The notes: generated by a model from the letters alone, not told the origin. A DNA stretch of 22,675 bases from an uncultured Clostridia bacterium (GCA_934272745.1 CAKQSI010000033.1:1-22675), one strand, 5' to 3'; counted from the first letter of the stretch, positions 6,754 through 14,635 are shown. Made by a program: numbers and translations.

Positions 6754-7347
6754 TTAAATTTCCTTACGGTCGGCAAGCGCTTTGGAAAGCGTGACTTCGT
6801 CCGCGTATTCCAGTTCCGCGCCGATGGAAACTCCCTGCGCGATGCGGGTAACTTTGACGCCGAGCGGCTTCAAAAGTCCGGAAATGTACATCGCGGTGGC
6901 TTCCCCCTCCACGTCGGGATTGGTCGCCATCACCACTTCTTTCACGTTGCCCTGCGCGACGCGGGCAAGCAGTTCTTTAATGCGGATATCGTTGGGACCG
7001 ATACCGTCCATAGGCGAAATAGTCCCGTGCAGAACGTGATAAACGCCCTTATAGTCGCGCACCTTTTCCAGTGCCACGACGTCTTTGGGTTCCTTTACCA
7101 CGCAGATGACCGACGGGTCGCGCGTTTTGCAGATCTCGCACACGTCCTGATCGGTATAGTTTCCGCAAACTTTGCAATAATGCACCTTTTTTTTCGCCGT
7201 CAGAATGGCGTCGGCAAACGCCGCCGCTTCCTCGTCCGACATATTGATCACGCGATAGGCATAGCGCTGCGCCGTCTTTGCCCCCACGCCGGGGAGTTTG
7301 GAAAAGGCGTTGATCAGCGCGCCGATCGGTTCGATAAACACATTCAT
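6754..7347 (-). CDS. recR: Recombination mediator RecR
   Basis: This 197-residue protein forms a ring on DNA and works with RecO (and RecF) to load RecA at single-stranded gaps. Visible are the N-terminal helix-hairpin-helix (LPGVGAKTAQRYAYRVI, residues 18-34), the four-cysteine zinc site (Cys58, Cys61, Cys70, Cys73), and a Toprim domain starting VICVVKEPKDVVALEK and continuing to HGTISPMDGIGPNDIRI. Length matches the family. ATG 7347 is preceded by AGGGAAATTTC. It lies 150 bp downstream of ybaB in the conserved dnaX-ybaB-recR order; that spacer holds a direct repeat. Confidence 0.97.
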   Translation of the reverse strand: MNVFIEPIGALINAFSKLPGVGAKTAQRYAYRVINMSDEEAAAFADAILTAKKKVHYCKVCGNYTDQDVCEICKTRDPSVICVVKEPKDVVALEKVRDYKGVYHVLHGTISPMDGIGPNDIRIKELLARVAQGNVKEVVMATNPDVEGEATAMYISGLLKPLGVKVTRIAQGVSIGAELEYADEVTLSKALADRKEI

Positions 7348-7408
7348 GAAATTTCCCTGTATAATTGAATTGTTCTGCGATTTTGGGTCTCGTTCCGCCG
7401 CCGGGCTT

Positions 7409-7473
7409 TTGAAAAATTTCCGCCGCGAGGCTATAAAGGACTTCTTCTGCCGACCTTGAAAAATTTCCGCCGC
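7409..7473. repeat. 18-bp direct repeat between ybaB and recR
   Basis: TTGAAAAATTTCCGCCGC occurs exactly at 7409-7426 and 7456-7473, 47 bp apart, inside the 150-bp spacer. No reading frame uses it. Confidence 0.75.
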
Positions 7474-7497
7474 CGGCTGAAAAATACCGCAAGGCGA

Positions 7498-7839
7498 TTA
7501 CATCAAACCGCCCATGTTGCCGAATTTACCCAGTTTTTCCTTGGCGAGGGCGTCCGCTTCGTCCCGCGCGGCGTTGTATGCCGCAACGATCAGATCTTCC
7601 AGCATTTCCATATCGTCGGGATCGACCGCGTCGGGCGAAATGGAGATCCCCAGCATTTCTTTTTTGCCGTTGACGGTAACCGTGACCAGCCCGCCGCCGG
7701 CGCTGCCGGAAACTTCCGCCTCTTCCAGTTCTTCCTGCGCTTTCTGCATTTCTTCCTGCATCTTTTGCGCCTGTTTCATCAAATTCTGCATCGATCCGCC
7801 GCCAAAGCCGCCGAATCCGCCTTTTCCGTATCCTGCCAT
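7498..7839 (-). CDS. ybaB: YbaB/EbfC family nucleoid-associated protein
   Basis: This 113-residue small protein belongs to the YbaB/EbfC family, which forms dimers that bind DNA and the nucleoid. A glycine-rich start (GYGKGGFGGFGGGS) leads into a long amphipathic helix (MQNLMKQAQKMQEEMQKAQEEL), followed by the β-strand signature GGGLVTVTVNGKKEMLGISISPDAVDPDD and a second helical part. Length is typical. GGAGGAAAACAGT precedes the ATG. The position between dnaX and recR is the widely conserved one and suggests a role linked to replication or recombination. Confidence 0.96.
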   Translation of the reverse strand: MAGYGKGGFGGFGGGSMQNLMKQAQKMQEEMQKAQEELEEAEVSGSAGGGLVTVTVNGKKEMLGISISPDAVDPDDMEMLEDLIVAAYNAARDEADALAKEKLGKFGNMGGLM

Positions 7840-8097
7840 ACTGTTTTCCTCCGTTTTCCGCCGCCAAAGCGGAATTTACTTTTTTATTTTATTTTTTGTG
7901 CGTGGGTTGCCCGCTTTGTGCGTGGGTTTTTCCGCGCGGGTTTTATTATGCCACGGGGCTAATCCTCTGCACGTCTATCATTGCCGTTTGCCCGCCTTTC
8001 CGCCGGGCGCATTTATCTTTTGCCCGCCGATTGCGTATCTTTCCGCCGGGCGCATTTATCTTTTGCCCGCCGATTGCGTATCTTTCCGCCGGGCAGT
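7840..8097. repeat. 43-bp tandem repeat downstream of dnaX
   Basis: A 43-bp unit starting TTTCCGCCGGGCGCATTTAT occurs twice identically (7997-8039, 8040-8082), with a third partial copy (8083-8094) ending 3 bp before the dnaX stop codon. Each unit contains CGGGC and GCCCG about 13 bp apart, so the transcript could form a row of hairpins. Upstream in the same spacer TTTGTGCGTGGGTT is also duplicated (about 7893-7927). No protein is encoded in the spacer. Confidence 0.85.
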
Positions 8098-10104
8098 TTA
8101 ACGCTTGACGGTCACGAGATCTTCGCCGAATTTTCTTTTCAGCGCGGCGACGTCGGTCTGAAAGGAATCGGGCTTCTGCCCCGCTTTCATAACCTCCAGC
8201 CGCTTTTCCGAAATGCCGGCAAGAACGTTCTTCAGCGTTTCAAAATTGGCGGGTTTGGTCAGCACCTGATAGGTGGTGTCGTCCGCGATCAGGGTCAGCC
8301 GGTCGTCCGCTTCCTGCGAATCGAGGTCGGCGCAAGCCACCCACAGCATATTTTGCCCGGCAGAGCGCAGCGCGCGCACCAGCGTGCCGAACAGTCTGCC
8401 TTTGGGTACGGCTTTCAGCGGCGCCGCGGGGCGAACGGGTTCTGCGCTTGCCGCGGGGCGAACGGGTTCTGCGCTTGCCGCGGGGCGAACGGGTTCCGCG
8501 CTTGCCGCGGGGCGAACGGGTTCCGCGTCTGCGGCAAAGCCGTATTCTGCACCCGGCGCAAAAGCCTGCTGCACTTTGCCGGATGAAGCACTTCCGCTGC
8601 CAAAGTCTTCGCTTTTTTCGCGGCGAGGCGCGGCGGAATCATCCTCCGGCGGGGGCATAAAATTGAAATCCTCGGGCGGGGCTTCCCCCACGTCGAACAC
8701 GGGCGCTTTGGGCTGCGTTTTTGGCGGAACGGGTGCGGTTTTTTGCGCCGCTCCGGCACCGGACTGAGTAGCAGCCGCGGGATTTTGCCCCGCTGCGGGT
8801 GCAACGGTTTGCCGCATAGCGGAAGCGCCGGGCGACGAAATTCCGGCAGAACCGGGCGCCGTAGCGCCCGCACTGTCCGCCGTATCGGGGGCAAGAGGCG
8901 CGGCACCGACGGCACCGGACGCGCCGGAAACGGGAGCCGCAATGCCCGCCGTCTTTAACCGTTCCACTTCCTCGGTCAACTTGTTGACGCGGTAAAGCAG
9001 CGCCGCAAGGTCGAAATCGGTTTCCGGCAGGGCGGCTTTTAAAAGAGCCGCCTCGAACAGGGTGCGGGGATAAGCGCTGTAACGCATTTTCCCGTCCAGT
9101 TCCGAAAACAAAGCAATGATGCGGAGCATGCGTTTTTCGTCCGCGCCGTCCGCAATTTTTTTGAGTTTTTGCACGTCGTCTTTGGGATAACCCAAAACGC
9201 GTTCGGGCGAGGCGCACTTTCTTGCCACGGCAAGATCGCGGAATACCCCCACCACTTCTTTGGCAAGCAGAAAGACGTTCTTTCCGCTTTTTAGGATCTC
9301 GTCGGCAGAAGAAAGCGCCGCGCCCTCGTCCCCCGAAAGGACGGTTTCGCAAAGGGCGACGGTCTTATCGCGATCGGCAAAACCCAAAACTTCGGTCACG
9401 TCGCGATAGGTCAGTTTTCCTTCCCCGTACGACAGGCAGACGTCCGCAACCGAAAGCGCGTCGCGCATGCTGCCGTTGCCGGCCTTGGCGATGGCATAAA
9501 CCGCCTCTTCCTCAAAATCTTTCCCCACGCGGCGATAAATATCCGCGACGTAGTCGGCAATTTTGGGCGTATCCAGAAGGCGGAAATCGAACCGCATGCA
9601 GCGGGAAAGAATGGTCGCCGGCAGTTTTTGCGGTTCGGTCGTGGCAAGTAAAAAGACGGCGTGCGCGGGCGGTTCTTCCAGCGTTTTTAAGAGGGCGTTG
9701 AACGCCGCGTCGGTCAGCATATGCACTTCGTCGATGATATAGACTTTATAGCGGCAGGAAACGGGAGGGTATTGCACGTTTTCCCTGAGGTCGCGCACTT
9801 CTTCTACTTTGTTGTTGGAAGCGGCGTCCATTTCCACGACGTCGATATTGCCGCCGGCGAGCGCGACGCACGCCGCGCACTTCCCGCAAGGGGAACCGTC
9901 CACCGGGCTTAAGCAGTTGATGGCGCGGGCAAAAATACGCGCCGCGGTGGTTTTCCCCGTACCGCGCGCGCCCGAAAACAGATAAGCGTGACCGATTCTT
10001 CCGGTCGCGATCTGATTTTTCAGCGTTTTGACCACGGCGTCCTGCCCTATGAGCGTGTCGAACGTTTGCGGGCGGAATCTGCGATATAGCGCGAGATAGG
10101 ACAT
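8098..10104 (-). CDS. dnaX: DNA polymerase III subunit gamma/tau
   Basis: This 668-residue clamp-loader ATPase organises the replicative polymerase. The N-terminal AAA+ module shows Walker A GARGTGKTT (near residue 45), a zinc site (CLSPVDGSPCGKCAAC, residues 64-79), Walker B IIDEVHML and the arginine-finger region SRCMRFDFR. Domain III follows to about residue 370. An alanine/proline-rich linker (about 390-565) is low-complexity and includes four tandem copies of AEPVRPAAS. The tau-type C-terminal domain (565-668) ends DLVTVKR. The ribosome site is AAGGAGG. It leads the dnaX-ybaB-recR group. No frameshift signal for a short gamma form was identified. The SRP RNA that sits beside dnaX in Bacillus is not seen here. 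Confidence 0.97.
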   Translation of the reverse strand: MSYLALYRRFRPQTFDTLIGQDAVVKTLKNQIATGRIGHAYLFSGARGTGKTTAARIFARAINCLSPVDGSPCGKCAACVALAGGNIDVVEMDAASNNKVEEVRDLRENVQYPPVSCRYKVYIIDEVHMLTDAAFNALLKTLEEPPAHAVFLLATTEPQKLPATILSRCMRFDFRLLDTPKIADYVADIYRRVGKDFEEEAVYAIAKAGNGSMRDALSVADVCLSYGEGKLTYRDVTEVLGFADRDKTVALCETVLSGDEGAALSSADEILKSGKNVFLLAKEVVGVFRDLAVARKCASPERVLGYPKDDVQKLKKIADGADEKRMLRIIALFSELDGKMRYSAYPRTLFEAALLKAALPETDFDLAALLYRVNKLTEEVERLKTAGIAAPVSGASGAVGAAPLAPDTADSAGATAPGSAGISSPGASAMRQTVAPAAGQNPAAATQSGAGAAQKTAPVPPKTQPKAPVFDVGEAPPEDFNFMPPPEDDSAAPRREKSEDFGSGSASSGKVQQAFAPGAEYGFAADAEPVRPAASAEPVRPAASAEPVRPAASAEPVRPAAPLKAVPKGRLFGTLVRALRSAGQNMLWVACADLDSQEADDRLTLIADDTTYQVLTKPANFETLKNVLAGISEKRLEVMKAGQKPDSFQTDVAALKRKFGEDLVTVKR
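8423..8530 (-). repeat. 27-bp tandem repeat (x4) inside dnaX
   Basis: Four adjacent 27-bp copies (starts 8423, 8450, 8477, 8504) differ at only a few bases and encode the nonapeptide AEPVRPAAS four times (residues about 526-561) in the linker before the C-terminal domain. Unit length is a multiple of three, so copy-number change keeps the frame. Confidence 0.92.
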
Positions 10105-10131
10105 CTCCCTCTCCTCCTTTTTATTTTGATT

Positions 10132-10215
10132 TCGGTTGAAAGCCGGGGCTCTTTTTTTGGGTTGAACGCCGGGTTTATTATGGTTGAACGCCGGCGGCGT
10201 TTATTTTCGTTGAAG
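10132..10215. repeat. Degenerate 23-27-bp repeats upstream of dnaX
   Basis: In the 286-bp spacer between dnaX and the sigma factor gene, GGTTGAAAGCCGGG, GGTTGAACGCCGGG and GGTTGAACGCCGG recur about every 23-27 bp, then a weaker copy CGTTGAAGCC. The rest of the spacer (10216-10390) is GC-rich with no recognised RNA gene or promoter. Confidence 0.55.
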
Positions 10216-10390
10216 CCAAAAGCTCGCTTTATGCTGAAAGCAGCAGCGCAGAAAAAACTTTGCTAAAGACTTTCTACGCCGACGTTTGCGCGTTTTCTCA
10301 CGCCGCGCCGTAATCGTTCTATTCCCGCCGCCGGACTTCGTTTTCCCCGCCCGCCGCCGGATTTACGTCCCCGTCCACAGCAAAGCACCT

Positions 10391-11173
10391 TTACTTCCCT
10401 GCGGAAGCGAGGTATTCCTTGGTTTTTTTCCGGATACGGGCGACGGTGTTTTCCACCGAGCGCACGCTTTTGCCGATTTCCGCTGCAATTTCCTGCGGGC
10501 GGAAGCCTTTGATAAACAGGCGATACACCGCAAGTTCGCCGCTCGTCAGCGTTTTTTCGATGCCGGCTGCCGTTTCGTCCCGTTCCATCACGCAAAGCGG
10601 ATCGAGAAAGGGCGACGGCTGTTCTTCGGTCAGTTCCTCGCAGGAGCGGAACGCGCGATTTTTCTGCGCGCCGTCCTTTTGCAGTTCGGAAAATACCCGC
10701 CGCCGGATACAGGTTGCGGCAAAGGTCGAAAACGCCGCCCCGCCGTCCGCCTGATAGGACAGAATGGCGTAATAAAATCCGAGCGAAACTTCCTGCTCCA
10801 GATCCTCTTTTTCCGCGCCCTGCAAATAGTAGCGGTTGAGGAAACTTTTGCGCAGCGGCTCGTATTTTTTAAACAGTTCGGAAAGCGCCGCTTCGTCCCC
10901 GGTTTTAGCGAGAAGCGCCAGCGCTTCGTCGGTTTTTTGCAAAGCCTGCGGGGCGGTTTCCGAAATTTGCGAATCTTTGGGCGCGCCGACCGCCGCATGG
11001 AAAGTATCGGGGGCGTTTTCCGCGGATTGCGAAGGTCTTGTAGTATTTTCTTCTGCCGGTTCCGGAGCCGCGCCGCCTTCTTGCGGACTTTGCAAAATAC
11101 TTTCCGAGGCAGCGCTTTCTTCCGGTTCCGCCGCAAAAAGGGAGGCGGATTTCCCCTCCTGCCCCGTTATCAT
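10391..11173 (-). CDS. sigH: SigH-like RNA polymerase sigma factor with long N-terminal extension
   Basis: This 260-residue sigma-70-family protein resembles the sporulation/transition-state factor SigH. Region 2 spans about residues 98-165 (RYYLQGAEKEDLEQEVSLGF, then AAFSTFAATCIRRRV). Region 4 spans 205-255, with the helix-turn-helix FRPQEIAAEIGKSVRSVENTVARIRKK. Region 3 is lacking, as in SigH. Residues 1-80 are rich in Ala, Glu, Pro and Ser, with no predicted fold; Bacillus SigH (218 aa) has nothing comparable. The ATG (11171-11173) overlaps the rlmB stop codon as ATGA, so translation is probably coupled. Gene order mrnC, rlmB, sigH matches Bacillus subtilis except that the yacP gene between rlmB and sigH is missing. 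A longer in-frame extension into rlmB is rejected. Confidence 0.82.
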   Translation of the reverse strand: MITGQEGKSASLFAAEPEESAASESILQSPQEGGAAPEPAEENTTRPSQSAENAPDTFHAAVGAPKDSQISETAPQALQKTDEALALLAKTGDEAALSELFKKYEPLRKSFLNRYYLQGAEKEDLEQEVSLGFYYAILSYQADGGAAFSTFAATCIRRRVFSELQKDGAQKNRAFRSCEELTEEQPSPFLDPLCVMERDETAAGIEKTLTSGELAVYRLFIKGFRPQEIAAEIGKSVRSVENTVARIRKKTKEYLASAGK

Positions 11174-11898
11174 TTGTTTTTCCCGAGGCGCTGGCGGAGC
11201 GCTTCGTACACCACGATACCGCAGGCAACCGACGCATTGAGCGAGTTGACGCTGCCGAGCACGGGAAGGGTCACCACGTGGTCGCATTTTTCTTTGGTCA
11301 GGCGCGGAATTCCGCTGTCTTCCCCGCCGATTACAAGGCAGAGTTTGCCGGTCAGGTTGGAAGAATAGATATCCTCGCCGCCGAGTTCTGCGCCCGTGAC
11401 CCAATAGCCCGCTTCTTTCACGCGGTCGATGGCGGCGTTGAGATTAGTGACGCGCGCCACTTTGACGTGGTTTGCCGCTCCTTCCGAAATGCGGATGACG
11501 GCGTCGGTCACGGCGGCGCTGCGCCTTACGGGGACGATCACCCCGTCCACCCCCGCGCATTCCGCCACGCGGAGCACGCTGCCGAGGTTGTGCGGGTCTT
11601 CGATCCCCGCCAGCATGACGAGAAACCCGTCTTTTTCTTCCGCCGCGGCTAAAATTTCGTCCAGATCGTAATAGCGATAATCGGTCGTGAACGCGATAAA
11701 GCCCTGGCATTTGCCCGTTTCGCTTTCCTTATGCAGCGCGGAACGCTCCAGATACTGGATCTTGATTTTTTTCTCCTTGGCGAGCGACAGCACGCGCAGC
11801 GAAGGCGCGTCTTTCATGCCGTTTTCCACCAAAAGTTTATCGATCGTCTTGTCCGTTTTTAACAATTCGTAAACGGCGTTTCTTCCTTCGACTTTCAT
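11170..11898 (-). CDS. rlmB: 23S rRNA 2'-O-ribose methyltransferase RlmB (TrmH family)
   Basis: This 242-residue SPOUT methyltransferase transfers a methyl group from S-adenosylmethionine to a guanosine ribose of 23S rRNA. An N-terminal substrate-binding domain (residues 1-75, beginning VEGRNAVYELL) is followed by the trefoil-knot domain with the three family motifs: motif 1 at LAGIEDPHNLGSVLRVAECAG, motif 2 at LVIGGEDSGIPRL, and motif 3 at LPVLGSVNSLNASVACGIVVYE. AGGAGAAAAT precedes the ATG. It overlaps sigH by 4 nt (ATGA) and lies 128 bp downstream of mrnC. Family members differ in RNA target, so the exact site is inferred from synteny. Confidence 0.95.
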   Translation of the reverse strand: MKVEGRNAVYELLKTDKTIDKLLVENGMKDAPSLRVLSLAKEKKIKIQYLERSALHKESETGKCQGFIAFTTDYRYYDLDEILAAAEEKDGFLVMLAGIEDPHNLGSVLRVAECAGVDGVIVPVRRSAAVTDAVIRISEGAANHVKVARVTNLNAAIDRVKEAGYWVTGAELGGEDIYSSNLTGKLCLVIGGEDSGIPRLTKEKCDHVVTLPVLGSVNSLNASVACGIVVYEALRQRLGKNK

Positions 11899-11953
11899 AT
11901 TTTCTCCTGCTTATGTTCGGGAAATCTATAATTTAAGAACCTGCCGGACTATC

Positions 11954-11965
11954 GGAAACGTTTCC
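11954..11965. other. 12-bp palindrome upstream of rlmB
   Basis: GGAAACGTTTCC is a perfect palindrome in the mrnC-rlmB spacer. It is vaguely similar to a catabolite-repression (cre) operator but does not fit the consensus well, and no promoter is clear beside it. Confidence 0.3.
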
Positions 11966-12026
11966 CGGCACTTAGTTTTGTTACTTAAAGTCTGCTCCAA
12001 AATCCCGCCCGGCGGCTTTGCATTGC

Positions 12027-12521
12027 TTACTGCAATGCTTTCGGCTGTCCGACGGAAGTTTCGCTTTCTTTCCCCGCGACGACGGGCTGCACGTTTGCCG
12101 CGGCGGAAGTTTTTCCGCCCGACACGGCGCCGAAAAGCGCCCAAAGCCGATCGTTCCGCCCCGTGAGATACAGATACCCCGCAACCGCCTCGAACCCGGT
12201 AGACTTGTTGTACTGCGACACGCTGGCGTGTTTGGCGCGCGTGTTTTTTTTGCTGTTCCGCGCCCGGCGGAAAATCGCCTGCTCCTCTTCCGAAAGGGTT
12301 TCGTAAACGGCGTCGACGATTTTTGCCTGTTCGACGGCGGAAACCGCCACCGCGCTTTCCTTATTCAGCGCGTCCGCCTTTTTATCCGCGAGAAGCGCCG
12401 CTTTCGTGCGGACGTACAGCGTATAGACCGCGTCCCCCACGAAGGCGAGAACGACGGGATTCATCTGCCGTACTTTTGCCTCCGGCACTTTTTCGGTGAT
12501 GTTCGGAAGAAAAATTTCCAA
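12027..12521 (-). CDS. mrnC: Mini-ribonuclease III
   Basis: This 164-residue protein has an RNase III catalytic domain without a double-stranded RNA-binding domain; the Bacillus enzyme trims the ends of 23S rRNA precursor. The signature MNPVVLAFVGDAVYTLYVR carries the catalytic aspartate, and VSQYNKSTGFEAVAGYLYLTGR carries the conserved glutamate late in the domain. The last ~30 residues are a low-complexity tail. Translation starts at TTG (12519-12521): AAAGGAG stands 7 nt upstream and no in-frame ATG fits before the domain. It heads the group mrnC, rlmB, sigH and has its own promoter. Confidence 0.95.
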   Translation of the reverse strand: MEIFLPNITEKVPEAKVRQMNPVVLAFVGDAVYTLYVRTKAALLADKKADALNKESAVAVSAVEQAKIVDAVYETLSEEEQAIFRRARNSKKNTRAKHASVSQYNKSTGFEAVAGYLYLTGRNDRLWALFGAVSGGKTSAAANVQPVVAGKESETSVGQPKALQ

Positions 12522-12573
12522 AAAAAACTCCTTTTGTCTGCCGATTATTTTCCGGCAGGAGATACTCCGTAAA

Positions 12574-12603
12574 ATTATACCATATTCCCAGGGAAAGTTG
12601 CAA
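12574..12603 (-). promoter_or_regulatory. mrnC promoter
   Basis: On the minus strand there is TTGCAA (12598-12603), an 18-bp spacer containing TGG just before the -10, and TATAAT (12574-12579). It predicts a start near 12567 and a leader of about 45 nt containing the AAAGGAG site. Confidence 0.78.
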
Positions 12604-12684
12604 CCCTTTCCCGCGTGTTTTTTTGAGAAAAGCGAGGAAAATCCACGGGATAGGTCGGCGATAAAACGCCTGCCGTTCCCCCTA

Positions 12685-12713
12685 TTGACAAAATTGCGGT
12701 TCCGCCGTATAAT
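12685..12713 (+). promoter_or_regulatory. Consensus promoter for the leucine-rich-repeat lipoprotein
   Basis: Perfect TTGACA (12685-12690), a 17-bp spacer and perfect TATAAT (12708-12713). Both hexamers match the vegetative consensus exactly. The ~55-nt leader can form a hairpin with arms GGCGC (12731-12735) and GCGCC (12755-12759). Confidence 0.9.
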
Positions 12714-12773
12714 ATCCGCAGAAACTTGCAGGCGCCGGTCGGTTTTTCCGGCAAGCGCCGTCAGGGGGAAAAA

Positions 12774-14303
12774 ATGAAAAAAAACCTATCCGCCGTCCAA
12801 AAAACGGCGACGATCTTATGCTTTTCGGCGACGCTTCTCGTGTGCCTTGCCCTTCTTTCGGGGTGCGGAAGGCTGCGTACGCCATGGTCGCGCATCGACC
12901 CCAATGCCAAAAACGACAAAAACGCCGTCACGTTCAGCGTTGCCGACCGCGGCGAAAAACGCGTCCTGACATACGTTTCCGCTCCGCGGGCAACCGAAAT
13001 TACCATTCCCGACGGCATTGAAGAGATCGCGGACGGCGCGCTCGACTGCCCGTACGTCGAAACGCTGCATATCCCCAAAAGCGTCGTCTATCTCGACCGG
13101 AAAAGTTCCCTTTATCACCTGAAAAAAGTTCGTTTTGCGGGCGACGCAAACGACTGGTGCCAGATTCCTTACGCCTGCCGGATTCTCAAAGAAAACACTG
13201 CCCTTTATTTCGGCGATACTGCCGCCGGAAGCACGTTTTTTATTGACCGTGCGGAGAAAATCGCGCCCGGCGCCTTTGCAAATTACAAAAAAATTACCGG
13301 CGTGACTTTGTCGGAATCGGTGCGTTTCGTGGGGGAATCCGCCTTTTCGGGCTGTGCCGACCTGACGGAACTCGTCATCCTCGGCGAAGACGCCTCGTCC
13401 GCCCCGCTCCGGATCGGGAAATCTGCTTTTTCGGGTTGTACCGGTCTTACGGCAGGCGGCTGCAATCTTCGCCGCGCCGTTTCGGTCGGCGCGCAAACCT
13501 TTCAGAATTGCACTTCTCTTGCAGGCGTTCGCCTTTCGGACGAAACGACCGAAATCGAACCCGATACCTTCTCCGGCTGCACGGCGCTGAAAACGGTGAC
13601 CTTCCCTGAAAATTTACAGACGGTGGGCAAGCAAGCCTTTCTTGGTTGCGAAAGCCTGCAAATCTCCGCTCTGCCGCAAAACCTGAAAACGGTGGAAGCC
13701 TATGCGTTTTCCGGCTGCAAGAGTCTGAAAACCGCGCCCCTGCCGCCCGCTCTGCAACTGTTGGGCGTAGGCGCTTTTGCAAATTGTTCGACGCTTTCCG
13801 AAGCGGTTTTGCCGGACGGACTGAGCGAACTTCTCAACCAGACTTTCTTCGGTTGCACGGCGCTTGAAAAGGTTTCGTTCGGAAAAAATTTAAAGCGCGT
13901 GGGCGACGGCGCGTTTGAAGATTGCACTTCTCTTTCCGCCGCAACGCTGCCGGAAGGGACGCTGATCCTTTGCCACGCGGCGTTTCGGAACTGTTCGGCG
14001 CTTGCCGCGGTGACCCTGCCGGAAACGCTGGCGGTTTTGGAAAACGGCGTTTTTGCAAACTGCGCTTCTCTGACCGAAATTGCGCTTCCATTAGCGCTTT
14101 CCCGTGTGGAAAGCGGACTTTTTTCCGGCTGCGAAAAGTTGCGTTCCGTCCGCTATGCCGGCACCCTTTCTTCCTGGGAAGCCGTCAAAAAATCGCCGTA
14201 CTGGAACCGCGGCGGGGCATTTACTGCGGTTTCCTGTACGGATGGAAACGCCGAAATTTTGCCTGCGCAAAGCGGTCGGACTGCCGAAATTGTGCCGCAA
14301 TGA
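12774..14303 (+). CDS. BspA-like leucine-rich-repeat lipoprotein
   Basis: This 509-residue secreted lipoprotein has a type II signal peptide (residues 1-30) ending in lipobox LLSG-Cys31. The rest is built from about a dozen LRR_5 (BspA/TpLRR-type) repeats of about 23 residues, with the recurring pattern AFxxCxxLxxVxLPxxLxxVGxxAF; clear copies include AFSGCKSLKTAPLPPALQLL and VFANCASLTEIALPLALSRV. Such proteins are displayed on the membrane outer face and in some species mediate adhesion; the binding partner here is unknown. ATG 12774 follows AGGGGGAAAA; an earlier in-frame codon is not needed. It is a single gene with a consensus promoter, divergent from mrnC. Its last codons run into the repeat tract that continues past the stop. 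Confidence 0.93.
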   Translation: MKKNLSAVQKTATILCFSATLLVCLALLSGCGRLRTPWSRIDPNAKNDKNAVTFSVADRGEKRVLTYVSAPRATEITIPDGIEEIADGALDCPYVETLHIPKSVVYLDRKSSLYHLKKVRFAGDANDWCQIPYACRILKENTALYFGDTAAGSTFFIDRAEKIAPGAFANYKKITGVTLSESVRFVGESAFSGCADLTELVILGEDASSAPLRIGKSAFSGCTGLTAGGCNLRRAVSVGAQTFQNCTSLAGVRLSDETTEIEPDTFSGCTALKTVTFPENLQTVGKQAFLGCESLQISALPQNLKTVEAYAFSGCKSLKTAPLPPALQLLGVGAFANCSTLSEAVLPDGLSELLNQTFFGCTALEKVSFGKNLKRVGDGAFEDCTSLSAATLPEGTLILCHAAFRNCSALAAVTLPETLAVLENGVFANCASLTEIALPLALSRVESGLFSGCEKLRSVRYAGTLSSWEAVKKSPYWNRGGAFTAVSCTDGNAEILPAQSGRTAEIVPQ

Positions 14304-14580
14304 CGACATCTCCGAAAAATTGTCTGCGCGAAGCATCACGCTTCCCTCGTATTGCCTGCGCGAAGTATCACACTTCCCTCGTATTGCCTGCGCAAAGTAT
14401 CACGCTTCCCTCGTATTGTCTGCGCGAAGTATCACGTTTCCCTCGTGCGGCTGGGGATTGTCCGCGGAAAGGCACTTATCTCCGGAACTTTGCCTATGGA
14501 AAGCGGTTTTTCCAACCCATCTCCGAAACTCTGCCCACGGAAAGAACTTCACCCCAAAACTTTGCACGCGCAAGGGGACT
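14259..14580. repeat. 32-bp tandem repeat array at and after the lipoprotein stop
   Basis: Four well-conserved 32-bp units start at 14321, 14353, 14385 and 14417 (core TGCGCGAAGTATCAC, then CTTCCCTCGTA). Degenerate copies of 31-41 bp extend both ways: back into the last codons of the lipoprotein gene (TTGCCTGCGCAAAG at 14259, TTGTGCCGCAATG near 14290) and forward to about 14580 (TTGTCCGCGGAAAG, TTTGCCTATGGAAAG, TCTGCCCACGGAAAG, TTTGCACGCGCAAG). The unit is not a multiple of three and stop codons interrupt the frames, so it is non-coding. Confidence 0.85.
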
Positions 14581-14635
14581 GCCACTGCTTCATGCTTTGG
14601 GACATTTTCTCTGAACGCGGCATAAATACAAATCG

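Noticed and set aside
10105..10390. Signal recognition particle RNA beside dnaX, as in Bacillus
   Set aside because: The conserved GGAAGGAAGCAGC-type core is not present on either strand in this spacer.
10286..11368. Plus-strand open frame of 360 codons
   Set aside because: Antisense to the SigH-like gene and rlmB, which both show clear family motifs; composition is that of a GC-rich shadow frame.
11174..11404. Upstream extension of the sigma factor into rlmB
   Set aside because: It is an out-of-frame reading of conserved rlmB codons (Arg-rich, no homology); the ATGA overlap gives the natural start.
14321..14448. 32-bp repeats as a CRISPR array
   Set aside because: The units are directly adjacent with no unique spacers between them, and no cas gene is in the window.
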